Shown piece after piece: positions 45,153 through 64,000 of a DNA stretch of 64,000 bases. The position numbers and the translations under genes were made by a program. The stretch comes from Cristatella mucedo (taxonomy: Eukaryota > Bryozoa > Phylactolaemata > Cristatellidae), in contig WPIO01000075.1 of assembly GCA_009760855.2 (NCBI GenBank), forward strand, positions 1,711,001-1,775,000, in the 5' to 3' direction. The notes below the pieces were generated by a model, which saw only the letters and a list, made by a program, of their open reading frames with translations, was not told the DNA's origin and did no database searches. Every line of letters begins with the position of its first letter. Position 1 is the first letter of the stretch.

Positions 45153-45800
45153 CTCTGGATCGGGGCCCGTGACGAACCCGATGGGCGAGAGCCCCGCTAG
45201 CGCCCGATGCCGAGCCGTCCGTCACCCTAAGCGCGCCGCTCCAAGAGACGGGCCCGTCAGGCGTGCAGACGTCTGAGCGGCCGGTATGCACTTGCGTTTT
45301 TCTCGTTACAAACCCATCGCCAGGCTGCTATCGGATTTCGCCGGGCAAAACACCCTAAGCCGGGTTCGACGAAGTACCAAAATCCCCCGAAATCCATTCT
45401 AATTAGGCGAAATTCCACCGGAAGTCGCCGGTATAAAGCTTGAATTTCGAACGAATCTCGCTGTACACCATCATTACAATCTAGCAACCAATCTCGTGCC
45501 ACTTTGATAGGGCATTCTCAGGAAAATAAACTTCTAAGACTCGCTCGACTAAATCTGATTAATATAGCAATGCACACCAGCACACGTGAGGCTGCAAGGC
45601 ACCGCGGTCGAAGCTTCTGCTCCGGTTTTCTCGCCCAGGGTATACAAGCCGAGGCAGGCGATGAGAAAGTTGGGGCCGCCGTTCTGCCAGGACCGACCCA
45701 AAACCGTGCGGGTTGGGCGCCACCACCACCGAGCAGTGCTCATTTGTTCATCTCGCTGAGATTTGTCGAGATTCCTCGAGATTTGAGGTGTCCCTCGCAC

Positions 45801-45874
45801 TGGCTCTCTCTCTCTCTCTCTTCCTCTCACTCTATCTCTATCTCTCACTCTATCTCTATCTCTCCCCTTCTCTC

Positions 45875-45968
<94 letters not shown>
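45801..45968. repeat. (TC)n microsatellite
   Basis: TC repeats with TATC interruptions lie directly before an L2 copy. Confidence 0.95.
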
Positions 45969-45972
<4 letters not shown>

Positions 45973-45974
45973 CA

Positions 45975-46858
45975 CCAGCAAAAATTGGCTCTGCCAGCAT
46001 ATCTCCTGATGGATCAGCTCAAAATATAAGTGTCATGTTCCAAAGTGACCTCTCGTTAGACGACCACATCAGCTCCACAGTCAAATCTGCCTACTTTCAG
46101 GTACATAACGTTGCTAAAATTCGGGCTTGTTTAGAAAAGGATGCCACGTCCAAGTTGGTCCATGCATTCGTGACATCCCGTCTCGACTTCTGCAACTCGC
46201 TGCTTACTGGCCTTCCGGCATGTGCGATCAGGCGATTCCAGATGGTGCAGAACTCGGCTGCTAGGTTTTTCTGTCGTGAGCGTCGCAGTTTCCACATCAC
46301 ACCACTTCTCGCCGACCTGCACTGGCTACCAGTCAAGCAACGGATTGACTTCATGGTTTTGTCACTCACTTTTAGGTCACTTCATTCTTTGGCTAGAGCC
46401 AGTCTCTTAGATCAACTCCCCCACCAGGCTAAGCATCGTTCCACCCGCTTTTCGGAATCACAGTCTACCAATACCTCGTACAAACCTCAAATCCTTTGGA
46501 GACCGTGCATTTAGTTCGTATTCTCCCAAAGCCTGGAGCTCCCTCCCGACTTGCGTCAGAACATCCCCTGACCTGACCACATTTAAAAACAACTTAAAAA
46601 CACACCTATTTAGGACAGCATTTATTGGGTCCCTGCGATTCGTCTTTTATGTGCTTATGCGTGCCGACGCTGTGCATGCTGCCATTAACCACATTTGCAT
46701 GCTGACCCTGTGTATGTCACCCCTAACCATGTCATTTATGTTGTTTGTTTTTCAGCATGACATTACTCATCATTCAATTGCATTTCCCTTTGTAGCAAAT
46801 GTAATGCGCCTAGAAAGAGATTGAGTTCTCTGAGGCGCTTCATCAAGTGCATTATTGT
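45975..46858 (+). mobile_element. L2 LINE fragment
   Basis: The end of the reverse transcriptase is readable ('MFQSDLSLDDHISSTVKSAY', 'LVHAFVTSRLDFCNSLLTG', 'FCRERRSFHITPLLADLHWL'), followed by the 3' UTR and hairpin, to an end near 'CATCAAGTGCATTATTG'. A few indels break the frame. Confidence 0.88.
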
Positions 46859-46861
46859 TAT

Positions 46862-47370
46862 ATTGCGGGTTGAGCAAAGGATACAGAGCAAAGTTCTTAC
46901 GTTGACCCACAAGGCCCACCACGGCTTGGCTCCTTCGTACCTAGCTGAACTGCTGCATCAGTTTCAGCCGGTTCGCGCCCTCAGGTCCTGTGTGGACAAT
47001 AAATTAGCTGTCCCATTCCTCCGCTTAAAGACAGTTGGCGACAGAAGCTTTAGCTCTGCAGGTCCTAGACTGTGGAACTCGCTTCTACAATTCTTGCGCA
47101 ACGACATCCACTCTCCAACTGCCGACTATGGCACATCTTTTTCAGCGGTCCCGAACTGCTACTTCTATGCTACTCACTATCTCAACTGCTCTCCTAACTC
47201 TGCTATGCTTCCCAGTTTCACTTTGTTGCGTGAGACGAAGTCTGTTGGCTACCGAATGCGTACCGAAAGCCGCTTAGGCTGTGAGTGCGCCATACAAAAC
47301 TCTCCTGCGTAACACCCACATGGTCTTTATGACTTTGTGGAGTTACTGACGGAGATACATTACATTACAT
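46862..47370 (+). mobile_element. LINE-B 3' end
   Basis: This is the C-terminal part of the LINE-B ORF ('RIQSKVLTLTHKAHHGLAPS', 'SVGYRMRTESRLGCE'), ending in '(ACATT)n'. It follows the L2 tail almost without a gap. It is mostly open for 163 codons. Confidence 0.8.
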
Positions 47371-47377
47371 TATTATT

Positions 47378-47443
47378 TCTCTTCCTCTTTCTCTCCCCTC
47401 TCTCTCTCTTCCTCTCACTTTAACTTTCCCTCCCTCTGTCTCT

Positions 47444-47474
<31 letters not shown>

Positions 47475-47640
47475 GTCTCTTTATCTCTCTCTATCTCTCT
47501 CTCAATCTATCTATCTATCTATCTATCACTCCATCTCTCTTTCTTTCTCTCCCCATCTCCCTCTCTTACTATATCTCTCTCACTCTATTTCTCTCTCCCT
47601 CTGTCTGTCTCTCCCTCCCTCTATTTCTCTCTCCCTCCGG
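47378..47640. repeat. Interrupted (TC)n/(TATC)n tract
   Basis: A pyrimidine-rich simple repeat directly follows the LINE-B tail. Confidence 0.9.
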
Positions 47641-49084
47641 CAAAAGGCACGTCTGCCGAGATTAGCTATCGTGGCTCTCTAGCGAAGGGATTCGTTTTTT
47701 TCTCTATCGTCTGAGCTTTGCGTGCTTGCCAGTGCACAATTTAGAGCTAGCTAACTGCCAGAGGGGGTCAAGGTCTTAGCGACCTTGAGACCACGAGTGT
47801 CTGCTAGTGGGCTTAAGCCTGCTTGCCGGGACTCGATCGACACTCCGCTCGCTTTTGCATGCTTGTCTAGTTCGATGCCGATGCAGCGAGTTGCAGAATA
47901 GCCTTCGCAGCGGCTTAACTATCTCAGGGGTGTTTATTACTAGTGTCGCTGCTAGTATCCTTATTATTAAACCTCTGCCTCCAGGCCGTGCCGCTTCGAG
48001 CTCGTATCCGAAGCTGCCGAAATATGAGCCGATAGCGATCCCGGGTGTCGACTCGCCGACAGCCAAGTTACGTGATCGAGAACCGTTAGGCGGCCGTTCG
48101 GCGATTACGTCGGTCTTGGGCGGCATCAAGCGGTCACCTTCAGATTCCCACAGCCGCGAGCGCCGGCAGCGCTGGCCAGGGTCACGAGGCTGCTGCACAG
48201 GAAGATGGAGATCGCCACTCGACCAGCGACTGCCCAGTGCCGATAACGGCTTCTGCCGAATTAGCTCACCGAAATCACAACGCCGAGTTTATTACCAAAC
48301 GTTATTGCTCAGCTACGGAGCACACCGAGATCACAACGACGAGTTGACGGAGCAGCAATCGACATCGGCTCGACAGTGAAGTGGGCGAGAGAGTGGTGAG
48401 TGAAGGACTCAGCGCTCCGAGCCGCTGGGGCAGCTCGCTTGAGCGGCGCCAGGACCGCCGCTCGACCTCTCGTTCCGGCGGCGCTGGGCCGATGGCTCTG
48501 GCAGCTGCATTCCTCTTCCGTACAGGCCGTTATCTAGAGTCCCGTCATCTTTCGGGGCGGCGTCGGTCTGCTAGCCTTGGTAGGAGCTTGGCGTGCGCTA
48601 GCGAGTGAGAATCCCTACTTGAGGCGGCACAGGCGGCGTCGCCAAGTGCAGCGGCGTCGCCAAGTGCAGCGTCAACCGCAGCTTCCACAATGGCCCGAAT
48701 GGCCGAAAGCGGCCGCGGTCAATTAAATAGCAAATAAATAAATAAAACCACCTCTGCATCCTCCACAGCCTCCAGTCGCCGCCGCCAGAGCACCGACAGT
48801 GGCCGAACCACTACCGGGGCCGCCGAACGTTGGCCGGACGGAATACTGCTATTGGGCTCGCTCGAGATCTCTCTCTCTCGAGCGCAGAGCCAGCTGGCGT
48901 GCTAGATAGCTAGCAGAGCCACCTAGTGGCGGCGGTGGCGTCGTCGCAGTTTCGGCCGCAAAGTGCGGTTTCGTCGAGTTTCATTTCGCCGACCGATCTG
49001 GCCTGCTCTCGAGCCTAAATCATTAAGTAGCCCCCTCCTCCTCCCCCCCCCCGAGATAGCTTCCGGTAGCTTCTTTTCCTGTCA
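47641..49084. other. No gene supported; 3' flank of the metalloproteinase gene
   Basis: Moderately GC-rich DNA with several open frames of up to 190 codons that show no domain or signal peptide. The word 'GGCGTCGCCAAGTGCAGC' is doubled at about 48,636-48,669, and a short AAATAAATAAATAAA run is at 48,731-48,747. I find no clear AATAAA close to the metalloproteinase stop on the minus strand. Confidence 0.4.
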
Positions 49085-60774
<11,690 letters not shown>

Positions 60775-61213
60775 GATAGCTCAAGTGCGTTCGCCCGTTG
60801 CCTTGGCTCGTTTGCCGAGCAAGAGGCTGAAATTGGAGAGCGGCCGCTGCTGTGGGCTACCTCTGAGGCGGCCTCTTTATCGGCCTGAGGTGTCATCTCG
60901 AGTCTCGCTCCTCAGCCAATGGCAGAGGCTCACAGCGCTTGGGGCCTCGGGTGCCACTCCGGCCAGCCGGAGTGGGCGTACAAGGTAGCCCACTGCCCAC
61001 ACGCAGCTACCAAAGCCGCCGCTGCCGCTCGCTTCGCCTTGCTTCGGCCGCTGAGAGATTGTATGCGGCCGCACTACCAGCCACGTATGACTTACATTCT
61101 GCGGCCGTCTGGTCCACTGACGGCAGCTTTGCCTCTGATGTATTCTCGAGCACCCTTCCTGCATATCGCTACGCCGCCCATCTCCCATTTATAGGCTTGC
61201 TTATCGCTCGTCT

Positions 61214-61334
61214 CTCACCTTCTCTCCCTCTCTCTCTCTCTCTCTCTCTCCCACTCTCTCTCCCTCTCTCACTCTCTCTCACTCACTCTCTCTCCCTCTC
61301 GCCACTCTCTCTCTCTCTCTCTCTCACTCACTCA

Positions 61335-61360
<26 letters not shown>
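61214..61360. repeat. (TC)n microsatellite with CACTC interruptions
   Basis: A pyrimidine tract starting 440 bases upstream of the metalloproteinase start. Confidence 0.93.
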
Positions 61361-61366
<6 letters not shown>

Positions 61367-61456
61367 TAGCCTCTTTGCATCACAATCCCACTCTATCCCT
61401 CTCTCTTTCTATCTGCTCAATTACGCTCCCTCCCCCTTTTATTCCATCTCGAAAAG

Positions 61457-61461
61457 CTGTC

Positions 61462-61543
<82 letters not shown>

Positions 61544-61561
61544 GATCTATCTCTCTATCTC

Positions 61562-61596
<35 letters not shown>

Positions 61597-61745
61597 GTCT
61601 GTCTGTCTGCCTGTCTATCTATCTATCTATATATCTATCTGTCTATATAGTTATCTATCTATCTATTTATCTATCTATCTACCTATCTATCTATCTATCG
61701 ATCTATTTATCTATCTGTCTGTTTATCTAATTATCTATATGTCTC
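61457..61745. repeat. (TCTA)n tetranucleotide array
   Basis: Nearly 290 bases of CTAT units with scattered GTCT and CTCT variants. Tyr/Leu/Ser/Ile reading frames across it are artefacts. Confidence 0.97.
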
Positions 61746-61839
61746 TCTCTCTGCGTGGATGAGAGCGTTGCTATGGCTCTCTAACTCAGCCAATAGCACG
61801 GCTCGTATCGATGGACTCGGAGTGAGAGACAGCTGAAAT

Positions 61840-62034
61840 GGTGAGTTTCGATGGCACACTGGGTAAAGCGGTTGCTTTGCACGACCTCGGCCCCGAGGTC
61901 GTGGGTTCAAATCCAGCGGTGGGCGATCCTGTATCGCCACTGCAAGCGGGCAGTGGTGATAGCCGTAAAGGTTCTTGTGTTGCTATATAAAAGAGGCTGT
62001 TGAATCAGCTAGTATTTATCTATTTATTTATTTA
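61840..62034 (+). mobile_element. tRNA-derived SINE, copy 3
   Basis: This is the best-preserved copy: A box in 'GGCACACTGGGTAAAGCGG', B box in 'GGGTTCAAATCC', the body 'GGGCGATCCTGTATCGCC' and 'GGTGATAGCC', and an (ATTT)n tail. It lies upstream of the metalloproteinase gene. Confidence 0.85.
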
Positions 62035-62819
62035 ATGCTCATGCGGAATAGCTCCGGTCTGCTAGCCACTGCAGCAAGCAGCTAGCAGTGCGAGTGCGAT
62101 TGCTAGCGCTAATAATGGCGACGCCGAGTTGGCGTCAGCTCCCACGCTTGACGGCTTCCAAGAAACTGATCCAAAAGCACTCATCAAACGCTGCTGGAAA
62201 AGGAAAGTAAAGCAGCGTCAGACTCGACGTCAGCCCGCTTCGAGCAGCACACGCAAGCACACTCAAGCCATTGTTAACGCCGCCCGACCGACACCTTCTC
62301 AAGCCGTAAGCAGATCAGCCGCGGCCTGAAATTCCAGGGATCCGGAGCGATTCCCACCAAGACGGAGATGCCGTTGACGTCCGCGACGCAGCCAGCAGGC
62401 CCGGTCGTGCCGGCACCAACAGCAGACGACCACTGTCATAGCCAACGCCCCTGAGGGGGCGTGACTCAGCTAAAGCCGGCGGCTCGAGCGCCACAGAATC
62501 ACCAGGTCCGCGGACTGGCGGCGGCGACGGCGAGGCGAGGCCGCCACGCATCTTATGAGGCTCAATCTGATGCAGGCACGGCTAACGTCGCGGCTAACGA
62601 CACGGCCGCGAACTGTACGACCGCTGTGCGACCGCACCGTTCTATCTTGCACCGGCTCTCAGGCCCTCGCTCTGAGCCTGCTCGCTAGGCTTCGTGATCC
62701 GGTGGGTATGCGAACCGGCAGCGCTGCCTGCCACCCGTCTGCTACCAACAGCACACTGCTGTCGTACGCTGCTGCCGCACGCTACTGCCGAACGCTGCTG
62801 CCGCACACTGCTGCAGCAC
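62035..62819. other. No gene seen; GC-rich unassigned DNA
   Basis: Open frames of up to 112 codons have no recognisable features. Words such as 'CACGCTACTGCCGAACGCTG' repeat loosely at 62,765-62,820. Confidence 0.4.
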
Positions 62820-62946
62820 TTTCTGTTGGCTACCAAATGCGTACCGAAAGCCGTTTAGGCTGTGAGTTCGCTATACAAAACTCTCCTGAGTGACATCCAC
62901 ATAGTTTGTGTAGCTTTGTGGAGTCGCTGACGGAGATGCAAACTTT
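62820..62946 (+). mobile_element. LINE-B 3' end fragment
   Basis: 'GTTGGCTACCAAATGCGTAC' to 'GTCGCTGACGGAGATGCAAA' matches the LINE-B 3' terminus seen at 47.3 and 59.1 kb. Confidence 0.85.
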
Positions 62947-63860
62947 GCTGCTGCACACTGCAGCAGCAGCAGGTCGTGGTATGCACGGCGGCAAGGGCCC
63001 GGAGTCTTGAGTCTGTTTCATCGACGCCGAAGCGTCCTGTCAACAAGGGCGCAGCAGAGGCGTGGCGGCATGTCGGGCTTCGGCTTGTGCCGGGTCTTGA
63101 AAACTCCCATCACCAAGTCGCCTATCGGCTCAATCGTCGCCTGACGACTTCTCAGACGCTGCATGGGCAAAGGGCGCCGGCGCGGCTGCGCCGGGGCTGC
63201 AGGTGAGGAGCGAGAAGGCTCGAGAAGGAGCGAGAGGGAGAAAGCTCTCGTCGTTCGTACTTTTGCATCCAGCCACATTATCGTTCGCCCAAGTGCCTAC
63301 AGCACATGCGCTTGGCGCCGCGTTTCTGGGGGGAGGGTGGGGCGGTGCGAGCCCGAAAACGATCGCACCTCAACAAAATTCGCTCGAAGCCACTCGAAGC
63401 CTGTGCGCCGATGACCAGCGCACACGCACCACGAGGCACGAGGCGCTGCTGGCTCGGAAGGCTGGCAGGAACACGGGCTGCTTACCAAGAAGCACTCGTC
63501 TCGCGCAATTTTGGCTGTTACGTCGCACTGGTGTATAGAAGACGCGAGTGAAGGATACAGACGATGAAAAATTAACCTTTTGGCCATAGCCGGATCTTAC
63601 AAGTTTTAACTAAGACGAGAAACTGTAACCGAGTGTTCCCCCCAAAGTCGAGCAATCGGAAGTAGCGTCGACTGCAACTGAAAAACCACATGAAGGTGTT
63701 ACCTGGATACGTGCAGATATGACAGCTCATGTATTACGCAATGCTATGGCCAGATATTGCCACTATTTGTACGCATCCCCTTATATTCAGACTCGGAAAG
63801 TGCGCTGGTGAATATGTCCGACGGGTCACAATGCAGTCGCCAACGACGAGCGAGCTCCTT
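62947..63860. other. No gene seen
   Basis: GC-rich, then mixed, DNA without supported exons or repeats. Confidence 0.4.
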
Positions 63861-63884
63861 CGAAGTGCATGTACTAGTGTCCCT

Positions 63885-63985
63885 CGCCACCCTGGTTGGG
63901 CCGGTGCTTAAGGTGCTGGCCGCTAGACAAGGTCAAGGTGAATGCATTTGATTACCGAGGTCACGGGCTTGAGCCGCTTGACGTA
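63885..63985 (+). repeat. Possible second tRNA-like repeat at the right edge
   Basis: 'GGTTGGGCCGGTGCTTAAGG' looks like an A box, and 'ACCGAGGTCACGGGCTTGAG' like a B-box region 60 bases later. The spacing suits a tRNA head, but no second copy in the window confirms a family. Confidence 0.3.
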
Positions 63986-64000
63986 TGTGAAGCACCCAAA

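Noticed and set aside
47807-48379. A 190-codon plus-strand frame
   Set aside because: No domain or conserved pattern; another frame of similar length lies on the other strand.

Overview
This is eukaryotic, almost certainly invertebrate animal, nuclear DNA. It carries two spliced genes with GT-AG introns (one a hemopexin-type matrix metalloproteinase, a metazoan family), several copies of L2/CR1-type non-LTR retrotransposons, a tRNA-derived SINE family, and very long dinucleotide and tetranucleotide microsatellites. I cannot name the species from the sequence.

Bases 1 to about 15,840 are AT-rich and gene-dense and look unlike the rest. I read them as most of an endogenous, decaying Polinton/Maverick-like (adintovirus-like) DNA virus or transposon. 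Recognisable parts are an adenain-like protease, an FtsK/HerA-type packaging ATPase, a double-jelly-roll-type major capsid protein, two further virion-type proteins, a retroviral-type (DDE) integrase, a PLA2-like capsid-associated domain, a YqaJ-like exonuclease, an HNH-AP2 homing-type endonuclease, three phage-tail-fibre-like genes, a zinc-finger protein and a two-TM protein. Nearly every gene has in-frame stops or frameshifts. An L2 retrotransposon sits inside the zinc-finger gene, so the element is an old resident of the genome and not contaminating virus. The left end and any polymerase gene lie outside the window.

Bases 15,840 to 17,690 hold no gene I can see. From 17,690 a GC-rich island leads into a TATA/initiator promoter and an intact gene of seven coding exons (19,138-21,548, plus strand). 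It encodes a 311-residue secreted, cysteine-free, helix-rich protein of unknown function, with an AATAAA signal at 21,610.

Bases 21,600 to 49,000 are repeats and unassigned DNA: nested LINEs (an L2 inside an older L2 at 40-42 kb; an L2 inside a second LINE family at 36-40 kb), SINE copies, a 1.1 kb TC tract and GC-rich islands with no convincing gene.

Bases 49,085 to 60,774 (minus strand) are a complete seven-exon matrix metalloproteinase gene. My exon model gives 2,025 coding bases with consistent phases, hence 674 residues: signal peptide, prodomain with cysteine switch, an unusually long insertion, furin site, catalytic domain with the zinc motif, and a hemopexin domain ending in Cys. Its introns are filled with LINE, SINE, minisatellite and microsatellite DNA. 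The last 3 kb contain a TCTA tetranucleotide array, another SINE, a LINE tail and GC-rich unassigned sequence.
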